From Merdimonas faecis (GTDB lineage: Bacteria > Bacillota > Clostridia > Lachnospirales > Lachnospiraceae), in the NCBI RefSeq assembly GCF_001754075.1, contig NZ_MIEH01000012.1:1-61213 (forward strand): 61,213 nucleotides of DNA, written 5' to 3'. Of the stretch, positions 53,698 to 61,213 are shown piece by piece. The stretch's first letter is position 1, and each line of letters opens with the position of its first letter. Position numbers and translations under genes: made by a program. The notes beneath the pieces are model-generated. The model searched no databases. It worked only from the letters and a program-made list of their open reading frames with translations, and was not told where the DNA came from.

Positions 53698-53775
53698 TGA
53701 CAAATGAACCGGAAAGCAGTACGATTGTACCAACATAATAATACAAATTGATTTCAAGATTAAGAGGAGAGAGCT

Positions 53776-54549
53776 ATGATTGAGATCAGACAACTGACAA
53801 AGGTATTTAAGCTGAGCAAAAAACAGATGGCAGAGGCCAAGACAAAAAATCCCAGGAAGACGGCGGTAGACCACCTGGACCTGACAGCCAAAGAAGGAGA
53901 AATCTATGGACTTCTGGGACCGAACGGGGCCGGGAAGACGACAACGCTCCGCTGTATTTCCACGCTGATCCGGCCCACCGGGGGAGAAATCTATGTCAAT
54001 GGACATGAGGTGCGCAAAGAGCCGGAAGAGGTGCGTAACTGTATCGGATTTCTGACCAGCGATATTAAGCTGGACGACCAGTTTGACGTGGATTACATGT
54101 TCCGTTTCTTCGGACGTCTTCACCGGGTGCCGGAACAGGAGATCGAAAGAAGAAGAAAAGAACTGTTTACATATTTTGGAATCCAGGAGTTTGCAGGGAA
54201 AAAGATCAAGGAGCTTTCTACAGGAATGAAACAGAAGGCTGCCATTGCAGTCAGTCTGGTACACGATCCGGATATCATTATATTTGATGAACCTACCAAC
54301 GGACTGGATATCATTACTGCCAGGTGTGTGACTGACTATCTGAAAAAGCTGCGCGACGAGGGAAAGCTGGTGATCGTTTCTACCCATATCATGTCAGAAG
54401 CGGAAAAGCTGTGTGACCGGATCGGCATTATCATCGATGGCTCCAAGGTGGCGGAAGGTACACTTGAAGAGCTGCTGACTCAGACCAATGCCTCGGATCT
54501 GGAGGACGCATTTTTTGAGTTTTACAAGGACAGAAAGGGGGAGGCATAA
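53776..54549 (+). CDS. ABC transporter ATP-binding protein, NatA-like
   Basis: The 257-residue ATPase has Walker A GPNGAGKTT, signature LSTGMKQK, Walker B IIIFDEPTNGLD and H-loop STH. It resembles NatA of the Na+ exporter NatAB. A short insertion KLSKKQMAEAKTKNPRKTA lies before Walker A. It is followed after 2 nt by the permease gene. Confidence 0.85.
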   Translation: MIEIRQLTKVFKLSKKQMAEAKTKNPRKTAVDHLDLTAKEGEIYGLLGPNGAGKTTTLRCISTLIRPTGGEIYVNGHEVRKEPEEVRNCIGFLTSDIKLDDQFDVDYMFRFFGRLHRVPEQEIERRRKELFTYFGIQEFAGKKIKELSTGMKQKAAIAVSLVHDPDIIIFDEPTNGLDIITARCVTDYLKKLRDEGKLVIVSTHIMSEAEKLCDRIGIIIDGSKVAEGTLEELLTQTNASDLEDAFFEFYKDRKGEA

Positions 54550-54551
54550 GT

Positions 54552-55760
54552 ATGAGCGGGATCAGACAGATATTTGGAAAAGAACTGGCAAGGATTTTCA
54601 GGGATAAAAAAATGATCTTTTCCGTATTCCTGTTGCCGGTGATCATCATGATTGCTATTTTGTCGATCATTAATGTGCTTGCTTCCAACATGGAGAACAA
54701 TATTGAATCTCACATATCAAATGTATATATGATGAATGAGCCAGAATCCTTTCGGCAGATTCTGGAGAATTCCGGAGTGAAGTGTAATATTACGGCCATT
54801 GACACGGATGCGCAGATGGAGGATGCAAAAGCTGAGATTTTAAGCGGGGATGCGGATTTGATCGTGGAATTTCCGGAAAATCTTGAGCAGGCAGTAGCTG
54901 GTTATCAGGAAGGAGATCAGATCCCACAGATCAAGACTTATCAGAACCCGTCAGAGGAGTATTCCACCCAGGCGGCAGACAATCTGACGCAGGTGCTGGA
55001 AACTTACCGCCAGACGCTTTTGTCCCAGCGGGTAGGCGATATGGAGAGCCTGGTAGTTTTCCAGGTCAACGCAGACAATGACGAGATGTATATTCAGGAT
55101 GAGGAGAAGGCAAGCGGCAGAGCCATCGGCATGATGCTCCCGTATTTCATCACCATCCTTTTGTTTGCAGGAGCCATGGGGATCGGTACGGATATGATCG
55201 CCGGAGAAAAGGAAAGGGGAACGATGGCAAGCCTGCTGGTTTCTCCGATCAAACGAAGCTCTATTGTATTAGGAAAAGTATTTTCCCTGATGGTGATTTC
55301 CGGACTTTCTTCGCTGATCTACGTGGCGGCCATGGTAGTCTGTGCGCCGATGATGATGGACAGCTTTGGAGGTGCGGGAGATCTGAATATCCAGCTTAGT
55401 ATCCGTCAGATCCTGATGCTGGCCTTCCTGCTGGTGGCGATCTCATTCCTGTATTCCAGTATCATTGCACTTTTCTCGGTGTTTGCCAAATCGGTAAAAG
55501 AAGCCAGTACATATGTGATGCCGGCTTATATGTTGATCCTGGTGATCGGGCTTGTGACAATGTTTAATTTTGGAGAGACAGATTCGTCCAGCTATATGAT
55601 ACCTCTTTATAATACAGCACTTACGCTGCAGGGGATCCTGACTCAGGAGACAACTCTTGCACAGTATGCAGTAACTCTTGTAGAGACACTGGTGATCGGC
55701 GGAGTGCTGACAGGAGTCATCGTAAAAGCATTTGAAAGTGAAAAAGTGATGTCTGCATAA
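54552..55760 (+). CDS. ABC-2 type permease, NatB-like
   Basis: The 402-residue protein has one N-terminal membrane segment (about 21-40), a large extracytoplasmic domain, then five membrane segments from about 195 to the end. GEKERGT is the conserved ABC-2 motif. It forms the exporter with the preceding ATPase; Na+ or a drug-like substrate is possible. Confidence 0.85.
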   Translation: MSGIRQIFGKELARIFRDKKMIFSVFLLPVIIMIAILSIINVLASNMENNIESHISNVYMMNEPESFRQILENSGVKCNITAIDTDAQMEDAKAEILSGDADLIVEFPENLEQAVAGYQEGDQIPQIKTYQNPSEEYSTQAADNLTQVLETYRQTLLSQRVGDMESLVVFQVNADNDEMYIQDEEKASGRAIGMMLPYFITILLFAGAMGIGTDMIAGEKERGTMASLLVSPIKRSSIVLGKVFSLMVISGLSSLIYVAAMVVCAPMMMDSFGGAGDLNIQLSIRQILMLAFLLVAISFLYSSIIALFSVFAKSVKEASTYVMPAYMLILVIGLVTMFNFGETDSSSYMIPLYNTALTLQGILTQETTLAQYAVTLVETLVIGGVLTGVIVKAFESEKVMSA

Positions 55761-55774
55761 CCAGACAAGAAGCG

Positions 55775-55813
55775 GCCGCATATACTAAAGCAACGGTATA
55801 TGCGGCTTATTTT
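55775..55813 (+). terminator. Terminator of the natAB-like operon
   Basis: GCCGCATATAC (55775-55785) pairs perfectly with GTATATGCGGC (55796-55806), and TTATTTTT follows. Confidence 0.8.
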
Positions 55814-55883
55814 TGCGGAATGGTCAAAAGGAGCGTTCCGGCAGAACATAAGAGCTATGGCCATAAGGAAAGGCGGTGGCGGT

Positions 55884-56135
55884 ATGCGGCTGTGTGAACT
55901 GGAGGAAAAAGAGGTGATCAATGCCTGCGACTGCAAGCGTCTCGGGTTTGTGGCAGACCTGATCATTGAGGAATGTACGGGCAGGATTGAGGCATTGATC
56001 GTGCCCAAAAGCGGTAAACTTTGCGGATTTTTCTGTGACGGGGAAGAGTATGTGATTCCCTATGCCTGTGTGAAAAAGATAGGACCGGATATTATCCTGG
56101 TAGAGATTCATGAAAGAAATGGAAAGCCGCGATAA
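55884..56135 (+). CDS. YlmC/YmxH-family sporulation protein
   Basis: This 83-residue PRC-barrel protein begins MRLCELEEKEVINACDCKRLGFV, as YlmC/YmxH proteins of spore formers do. The ATG at 55884 follows GGCGGTGGCGG; the ORF runs on upstream through the terminator without a plausible start. The role in sporulation is by family only. Confidence 0.8.
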   Translation: MRLCELEEKEVINACDCKRLGFVADLIIEECTGRIEALIVPKSGKLCGFFCDGEEYVIPYACVKKIGPDIILVEIHERNGKPR

Positions 56136-56257
56136 AAAGTACAGGGACATGGCAAAAAGTAGTTTGACTTCTGTATGACGGGCAGATATACTAGTAATTA
56201 TACAGATGCATATTGAATGGATTGTTTTGTCTGAGAAAGAAAGGAACGAATGCTAGA

Positions 56258-56707
56258 ATGAAATGCCCATATTGTAATCATCCGGACACCAGAGTGATAG
56301 ATTCCAGACCTGCCGATGACGGCTGCTCTATTCGCAGACGCCGTTCCTGCGATGTGTGCGGAAAGCGGTTTACAACCTATGAGAAAGTGGAGACGATTCC
56401 GCTGATCGTGATAAAAAAGGACTCAACCAGAGAGCAGTATCACCGTGATAAGATTGAAAGCGGTGTGCTCCGCGCATGCTACAAAAGGCCTGTGCCGACT
56501 GAGAAGATCCAGGCAGCCGTGGACCGCATTGAGACGAAGATCTTCAGTATGGAAGCAAAAGAGATTCCAAGCAGCAAGATCGGCGAGATTGTTATGGAAG
56601 AACTGAAAGGGCTGGATGAGGTGGCATATGTCAGATTTGCATCAGTATACAGGGAGTTTAAGGATGTAAATACCTTTATGGATGAGTTGAAGAAGATTTT
56701 GGAATAA
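56258..56707 (+). CDS. nrdR: Transcriptional repressor NrdR
   Basis: The 149-residue protein has a zinc ribbon with C3, C6, C31 and C34, and an ATP-cone domain (PLIVIKKDSTREQYHRDKI). NrdR represses ribonucleotide reductase genes according to the ATP/dATP level. The length and start MKCPYC are standard. Confidence 0.95.
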   Translation: MKCPYCNHPDTRVIDSRPADDGCSIRRRRSCDVCGKRFTTYEKVETIPLIVIKKDSTREQYHRDKIESGVLRACYKRPVPTEKIQAAVDRIETKIFSMEAKEIPSSKIGEIVMEELKGLDEVAYVRFASVYREFKDVNTFMDELKKILE

Positions 56708-56736
56708 ACGATCGAAGATTGGGTGAGATATAGAAG

Positions 56737-57471
56737 ATGAGAACATACAAATTGACCATTTCTTATGATGGCAGCAGATATCAGGGGTGGCAGCGTCAGG
56801 CAACGACTGACAATACCATCCAGTTTGTGCTGGAATGGAGCATTGGGAAGCTGGTAGGCTATCGGGTACACGTGGACGGCGCGGGGCGGACGGATGCCGG
56901 CGTTCATGCCAGAGGCCAGGTGGCGTCTGTGAAATTGTCCAAGCTGTATGACACGAAAGAACTTAAAGATTCCCTGAACCGGTATCTGCCGGAGGATATC
57001 CGTATCGTAAAGGCAGAATTGGTAAAGAACGGGTTCCATGCCAGAAAGAGTGCAAAGGGAAAGAAGTACGAATATTATATTGACTGCCGCGAAAAGCCGG
57101 ATGTGTTTTCCAGACGGCACTGCTATCACTATCCGGTGAAGCTGGATATAGAAGCTATGCGGAATGCGGCTGATTATCTGATCGGACCAAAGAACTTTAC
57201 CAGCTTTACGGATGACAAAGACTGTAAAGATCCGGTGCGCCGGGTGACAAACATCAAGATCGTCCGGAATGGAGAAAAAGTCCGCATTACCTATTATGGA
57301 ACCGGATTTTTGTATCATATGGTCAGGATCATGACGGGGACGCTTCTGGAAGTGGGAGCCGGGAAGAGGGACGGCTCCATGCTGCCGGTCGTGATAGCGG
57401 CAGAGGACAGAAGCCTGGCAGGATTTCTGGCGCCGGCCAGAGGCCTGTTCCTGAGGAAGGTATATTATTAG
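56737..57471 (+). CDS. truA: tRNA pseudouridine synthase A
   Basis: The 244-residue enzyme has the catalytic motif GRTDAGVHA with D53 and the FLYHMVRIMTGTLLEVG segment. It makes pseudouridine at positions 38-40 of tRNA anticodon arms. It starts 29 nt after nrdR. Confidence 0.95.
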   Translation: MRTYKLTISYDGSRYQGWQRQATTDNTIQFVLEWSIGKLVGYRVHVDGAGRTDAGVHARGQVASVKLSKLYDTKELKDSLNRYLPEDIRIVKAELVKNGFHARKSAKGKKYEYYIDCREKPDVFSRRHCYHYPVKLDIEAMRNAADYLIGPKNFTSFTDDKDCKDPVRRVTNIKIVRNGEKVRITYYGTGFLYHMVRIMTGTLLEVGAGKRDGSMLPVVIAAEDRSLAGFLAPARGLFLRKVYY

Positions 57472-57510
57472 GAATACAGAACCTTAGATATTGATGGAGG
57501 ACGCTGAATC

Positions 57511-58272
57511 ATGAAGTTTGTTTCGTGGAATGTAAACGGGATCCGGGCCTGCGTGCAGAAAGGGTTCCAGGACGTATTTAAAGAGCTGGATGCTGATATT
57601 TTCTGTATCCAGGAGTCCAAAATGCAGGAAGGGCAGCTGGATCTTGAGACGCCGGGATATTACCAGTACTGGAATTATGCCGAAAGGAAGGGGTATTCCG
57701 GAACCGCCATTTTTACGAAGAAGGAACCGCTCCAGGTGTCCTATGGCATGGGGATCGAGGAGCACGACAAAGAGGGCCGCGTGATCACACTGGAATTTGA
57801 GGATATTTATTTTGTGACTGTTTATACGCCGAATTCGCAGAGTGAGCTGGCAAGACTTTCCTATCGGATGGAATGGGAAGATGCGTTCCTTGCATATCTG
57901 AAGAAGCTGGAGGAGAAAAAGCCAGTAGTCTTCTGCGGGGATTTAAACGTGGCGCATAAGGAAATTGATCTGAAGAATCCGAAGACTAACCGGAAAAACG
58001 CCGGGTTTACCGACGAAGAGAGGGCGAAGTTTACCCAGCTTCTGGATGCCGGGTTTATTGATACGTTCCGCTATTTTTATCCGGAGGCAGAGGGGATTTA
58101 TTCCTGGTGGTCCTATCGTTTCCGTGCAAGGGAGAAAAATGCGGGGTGGCGCATTGATTATTTCTGTGTGTCCCAGTGCCTGAAAGACCGCCTGGTAGAT
58201 GCAAAGATTTTGACAGATATTTATGGATCGGATCATTGTCCGGTTCTGTTAGAGATGAAAGAGGAGGCCTAG
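57511..58272 (+). CDS. xth: Exodeoxyribonuclease III
   Basis: The 253-residue protein has the exonuclease-endonuclease-phosphatase fold with [24 protein letters not shown] and the final GSDHCPV motif. It repairs abasic sites and blocked 3' ends in DNA. It lies downstream of truA, probably in the same unit. A terminator overlaps its stop. Confidence 0.95.
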   Translation: MKFVSWNVNGIRACVQKGFQDVFKELDADIFCIQESKMQEGQLDLETPGYYQYWNYAERKGYSGTAIFTKKEPLQVSYGMGIEEHDKEGRVITLEFEDIYFVTVYTPNSQSELARLSYRMEWEDAFLAYLKKLEEKKPVVFCGDLNVAHKEIDLKNPKTNRKNAGFTDEERAKFTQLLDAGFIDTFRYFYPEAEGIYSWWSYRFRAREKNAGWRIDYFCVSQCLKDRLVDAKILTDIYGSDHCPVLLEMKEEA

Positions 58273-58287
58273 AAAAGCCTCCTTTTC
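58263..58287 (+). terminator. Terminator of xth
   Basis: GGAGGC (58263-58268) pairs with GCCTCC (58277-58282), and TTTT follows. It overlaps the last codons. Confidence 0.75.
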
Positions 58288-58361
58288 TGCTATAGTTTTT
58301 TAGGGGCAGCAGATGTTTGCGGTGGGACGGAAGTGCTTTTAATCCGCGGCTTTGCAGGGGG

Positions 58362-59096
58362 TTACAGAAATCCGCCATCCATGCGGATGATCTGTCCGGT
58401 GAGGTATGTGGGCGACAGGGCGATTTCGTAGATCAGCCGGGCGGCCTCTTCGGGAGAGGCGAAGCGTCCCATAGGAATCTCTTCTTCCAGGGCAAGGCGT
58501 TCATCCTCTGATAACTGGCTGTTCATGGCAGTGTCAATGACTCCGAATGAGACGGCATTGACTGGGATACCGCTTGGGGCAAGCTCTTTAGCCAGTGATT
58601 TTGTCAGGCCGTCCACGCCGGCCTTGGAGGCGGAGTAGGCTGCCTCACAGGAGGCGCCGGAGGTCCCCCACATAGAGGAAATATTGATGATCCGCCCGGA
58701 CTGTCGGGAGACCATATGGGGGATAGCGGCCCGGCAGCAGTAAAAGACGGAAGAAAGATTGGTGTGGATGATCCGGTCCCAATCTTCGTCCGACATATCC
58801 ATAAGAAGTCCGATGTGGGCGATGCCTGCATTATTGATCAGGATGTCCACGCCTTCGCACACCTGGGAGATCTTTTGAAAGATATCTCTTACGCAGGAGG
58901 GATCGCCTACGTCGCCGGGAACAATGTGGCAGTCTGTGTGGCAGGTTTCCTGGATTGTGCATTGTAGCTCTTTTAAAGCATCTACAGAATTTCGGCAGTT
59001 TAGAAATACCCGGAAGCCGCGGGAGGCGAAAAGAAGGGCGGTGCTTTTGCCAATGCCTCTGGAAGCTCCGGTGATCAGTACGGTTTGTTTTTGCAT
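58362..59096 (-). CDS. Short-chain reductase, FabG/YmfI-like
   Basis: This 244-residue SDR has the cofactor motif TGASRGIG, NNAG, the catalytic Ser followed by YSASKAG (Tyr and Lys), and a C-terminal TGQIIRMDGG. It resembles 3-oxoacyl-ACP reductases and the EF-P 5-aminopentanone reductase YmfI. Solitary position outside a fatty-acid operon favours the latter. AAAGGAG precedes the ATG. Confidence 0.85.
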   Translation of the reverse strand: MQKQTVLITGASRGIGKSTALLFASRGFRVFLNCRNSVDALKELQCTIQETCHTDCHIVPGDVGDPSCVRDIFQKISQVCEGVDILINNAGIAHIGLLMDMSDEDWDRIIHTNLSSVFYCCRAAIPHMVSRQSGRIINISSMWGTSGASCEAAYSASKAGVDGLTKSLAKELAPSGIPVNAVSFGVIDTAMNSQLSEDERLALEEEIPMGRFASPEEAARLIYEIALSPTYLTGQIIRMDGGFL

Positions 59097-59276
59097 ATAG
59101 ATACTCCTTTTTTGTTCATGACGGTGAAATCTGGCGCGCTGTTATCCCGGGTATGTGTACGGGACAGCGGTACTAGTAAGATTATACCCCGGAATTATTG
59201 CGAAGAAAAGATTCAAGTGATATGATTTAAATAGATTGGCAGCGTCAGCCTGCATAATCGAAGAAAGAGGTGCAGT

Positions 59277-59813
59277 ATGATCGATAAAGCGATCGAGTTT
59301 GCAACGAAAGCCCATGAGGGGCAGTTACGTAAGGGGACCAGCAGGCCCTATATCGTCCATCCTATTGAGGTGGGAGATATTGTATCGACTATGACCAGAG
59401 ACGAGGAAGTGATCAGTGCGGCGATTCTTCATGATACCATTGAGGATTGCGAGGGGATTTCCCAGAGGATCCTGGCCCAGACGTTTTCCGAGCGGGTGGC
59501 GTCTATGGTGGCGCAGGAAAGTGAGGATAAGTCCCGTACCTGGATGGAGCGGAAGCGGGCGACCATTGAGCACTTGCGGACGGCGTCCCGGGAGGTGCAG
59601 ATGATCGGCCTTGCGGACAAGCTGTCCAACATGCGGGATATTGACAGGGACTATCCGATCGTGGGAGAGGAGCTGTGGAACCGGTTCCGGATGAAGGATA
59701 AAAATACGATCGGGTGGTACTATAAGGGGGTCAGGGACGCGCTGCAGGAAGGATTTTGCGGAGTTGCGGCGTATGAAGAATACTGCAGGCTGATTGAGAA
59801 AAATTTTGGGTAG
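59277..59813 (+). CDS. HD-domain hydrolase, RelA/SpoT-like
   Basis: The 178-residue protein starts with AIEFATKAHEGQLRKG and RPYIVHP and carries the HD pair in AAILHDTIED. This is the hydrolase domain of SpoT/Mesh1-type enzymes, which cleave (p)ppGpp or NADPH; synthetase domains are absent. AGAGGTG precedes the ATG. Confidence 0.85.
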   Translation: MIDKAIEFATKAHEGQLRKGTSRPYIVHPIEVGDIVSTMTRDEEVISAAILHDTIEDCEGISQRILAQTFSERVASMVAQESEDKSRTWMERKRATIEHLRTASREVQMIGLADKLSNMRDIDRDYPIVGEELWNRFRMKDKNTIGWYYKGVRDALQEGFCGVAAYEEYCRLIEKNFG

Positions 59814-59829
59814 AAGGACGAAGGCAGAA

Positions 59830-60765
59830 ATGATTATCAGTGCGAGCAGGCGGACGGATCTCCCGGCCAGATACCCGGAGTGGTTTATGAACCGTTTAAG
59901 GGCAGGGGAAGTTCTGGTGCCGAATCCCTATAACCGGAAAAAGGTAAGCCGTATCGTATTATCACCGGATACGGTGGACTGTATTGTGTTCTGGAGTAAG
60001 AATCCGGAACCGATGCGTCCTTTTTTGCGGGAGATCGACGAGATGGGATATCGGTACTATTTTCAGATGACGATTACGGATTATGGGCAGGATCTGGAAC
60101 CGGAAGTTCCCGAGATGGCAGAGGCTATGGCAACGTTTCTCCTGATGAGTGAGGAACTGGGGAAGGAGCGGATGGACTGGAGATTTGATCCGATACTTCT
60201 GACAAAAAAATATTCAAAGTCCTATCATCTGGAGAAATTCGAGATGATGTGTGAATGGCTGCATGACGCTACGACCCGGTGTATAGTAAGTTTTGTGGAT
60301 GCTTATCGGGGAAGCCCTTTTGGCGAGCTGGAGGCAGAGGACATTGAGGATCTTGCATCGGGACTTGGAAGGATTGCGGGCAAATATAAGCTTCCGCTTT
60401 ACAGCTGTGCGGAAAAGTTGGATCTGAAGCGGTACGGGATCCGCCACGGGGCCTGTATAGATAAAGATAAGATTCATCAGATCGCGGGATACAAGCTGGA
60501 TGTGAAGAAAGACGCAGGACAAAGGAGAGAATGCTGCTGCGTGGAGAGTATCGATATCGGGGCTTATGACACCTGTACCGGAGGCTGTAAATATTGCTAT
60601 GCGGTGCACAGCCTGGAAAGCGCAAAGAAAAAAATTCAGCAGCACGACCCGCAATCGCCGCTGCTGATCGGGGATCTGCGGGGAGACGAGGTGGTCACGG
60701 ATAAAGAGATGCACTCCCTTCGGGACAACCAGATTTCATTATTCGATCTGCCAGAGATGATATAA
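59830..60765 (+). CDS. DUF1848 family protein with iron-sulfur type cysteines
   Basis: The 311-residue protein begins MIISASRRTDLPARYPEWF and ends with CTGGCKYCYA and an upstream CCC cluster, both marks of DUF1848. The spacing CxxGCxYCY suggests an iron-sulfur cluster. The function is unknown. The ATG at 59830 follows GACGAAGG. Confidence 0.85.
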   Translation: MIISASRRTDLPARYPEWFMNRLRAGEVLVPNPYNRKKVSRIVLSPDTVDCIVFWSKNPEPMRPFLREIDEMGYRYYFQMTITDYGQDLEPEVPEMAEAMATFLLMSEELGKERMDWRFDPILLTKKYSKSYHLEKFEMMCEWLHDATTRCIVSFVDAYRGSPFGELEAEDIEDLASGLGRIAGKYKLPLYSCAEKLDLKRYGIRHGACIDKDKIHQIAGYKLDVKKDAGQRRECCCVESIDIGAYDTCTGGCKYCYAVHSLESAKKKIQQHDPQSPLLIGDLRGDEVVTDKEMHSLRDNQISLFDLPEMI

Positions 60766-60767
60766 TT

Positions 60768-60809
60768 AAATGGGGACGGGGGATTTTCAGAAATCCCCCG
60801 TCCCCATTT
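60768..60809. repeat. REP-like palindrome, also a terminator
   Basis: A perfect 19-bp stem (60768-60786 with 60791-60809) contains GGGGACGGGGGATTT and loop TCAG. The same GGGGACGGGGGATT sequence begins again at 61200 at the window edge, so this is a repeated element rather than a single terminator. Confidence 0.75.
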
Positions 60810-60892
60810 GCAATTATCCCCATTTTCATATACAATAGAAAAAAGATGTGGAAAATAATGTGGATAGAGGCGAGAGAGAAGGCAATGGCAGC

Positions 60893-61162
60893 ATGAGTGA
60901 AATAAGGAAACGGATGATATTCCATGGCCGGGTCCAGGGAGTTGGTTTTCGTTATACAGCAAAGTATCTTGCCCGGTCGCTGGGCCTGACCGGATGGGTG
61001 GAAAACGAATATGACGGGACGGTGATTCTGGAAGTCCAGGGCAGAGAGGCATTGATCTATAAGCTGATGGAAGGGTTGAATCGCAATCAGTTCATCACAA
61101 TAGACTGGATTGATACAGAAGAAATCCCGGTGGAAAAAGAACAGAGTTTCTATGTAAAATAG
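60893..61162 (+). CDS. acyP: Acylphosphatase
   Basis: The 89-residue protein has the signature GRVQGVGFR with catalytic R20 and the second motif GWVENEYDGTV with N38. It hydrolyses acyl phosphates. I chose the ATG at 60893, since the upstream in-frame start has no ribosome site. Confidence 0.9.
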   Translation: MSEIRKRMIFHGRVQGVGFRYTAKYLARSLGLTGWVENEYDGTVILEVQGREALIYKLMEGLNRNQFITIDWIDTEEIPVEKEQSFYVK

Positions 61163-61199
61163 TGTGGATAGATGTGGGAAATGTGGAAAAAGTTTCATT

Positions 61200-61213
61200 G
61201 GGGACGGGGGATT
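61200..61213 (+). repeat. Start of a second REP-like copy, cut by the window
   Basis: GGGGACGGGGGATT repeats the left arm of the palindrome at 60768-60809. The rest lies outside the window. Confidence 0.65.

Overview
The window looks like a chromosome segment of a gut-type, spore-forming clostridium, most likely Lachnospiraceae. The codon use, AGGAGG-type ribosome binding sites and gene families (PPi-type phosphofructokinase, YlmC-like sporulation protein, AGCS symporter, DUF1848, DUF4234) fit that group. Species cannot be read from the sequence alone.

Region 1 (1 to about 20,000) is the right part of an integrated mobile element carrying a defence island. In order: an Abi_2/AbiF-type HEPN protein flanked by two copies of one RNA hairpin, the first with its own promoter; an OLD/RecF-like AAA ATPase; a metallo-beta-lactamase-fold protein coupled to a membrane protein; an XRE regulator; a serine recombinase; and a two-gene PLD-SNF2 helicase plus Eco57I-type methyltransferase system. 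Then comes the mobilisation and replication core: a hairpin-rich oriT-like tract, a MOBV relaxase, a CHC2 primase-like protein, a VapE-like helicase, a small HTH-like protein, a Tn916-like Xis and a Tn916-like tyrosine integrase at the right end. No type IV secretion genes are visible, so it reads as an integrative mobilizable element. Its left end lies outside the window.

Region 2 (20,017 to 36,000) is chromosomal: tyrosine phosphatase, Na+/alanine symporter, an AraC regulator with glycerol kinase, PPi-dependent phosphofructokinase, a pseudokinase/TPR protein with an Ig-repeat surface protein, a glycosyltransferase, a Csp-like subtilase, and a tandem pair of 2-hydroxyacyl-CoA dehydratase-like subunits.

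Region 3 (36,035 to 44,761) is the most striking part. Five genes contain in-frame UGA codons that must be read as selenocysteine: a small protein ending Cys-Sec, an ABC permease, a membrane-anchored substrate-binding protein, a thioredoxin-like protein and a MerB-type organomercurial lyase. Each UGA is followed within about 10-30 nt by a hairpin, three of them with a GGTT apical loop. Around them are an ABC ATPase, a Cys-rich binding lipoprotein, a DUF318-type efflux permease, a DsrE-like protein, a LysR regulator and a Se/S-carrier-like (DUF3343) protein. I recall this gene set from NCBI family names (SaoA/B/C/D/E/L/P/T/X, MerB2) as the selenocysteine-assisted organometal (SAO) locus. The likely role is import, C-metal bond cleavage and efflux of an organometal. 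A standard gene caller truncates or splits all five selenoproteins.

Region 4 (44,761 to the end) is housekeeping: RluA, a double NUDIX protein, EcsC, thioredoxin, tRNA-Ala(GGC), a type I toxin with a convergent antisense RNA, tRNA-Pro(GGG), DapB, a nucleotidyltransferase, two PH-domain membrane proteins, carbamate kinase with two altered motif residues, ferredoxin, a NatAB-type ABC exporter, YlmC, NrdR, TruA, exonuclease III, an SDR reductase, an HD hydrolase, DUF1848 and acylphosphatase. A REP-like palindrome follows DUF1848 and a second copy begins at the window edge.
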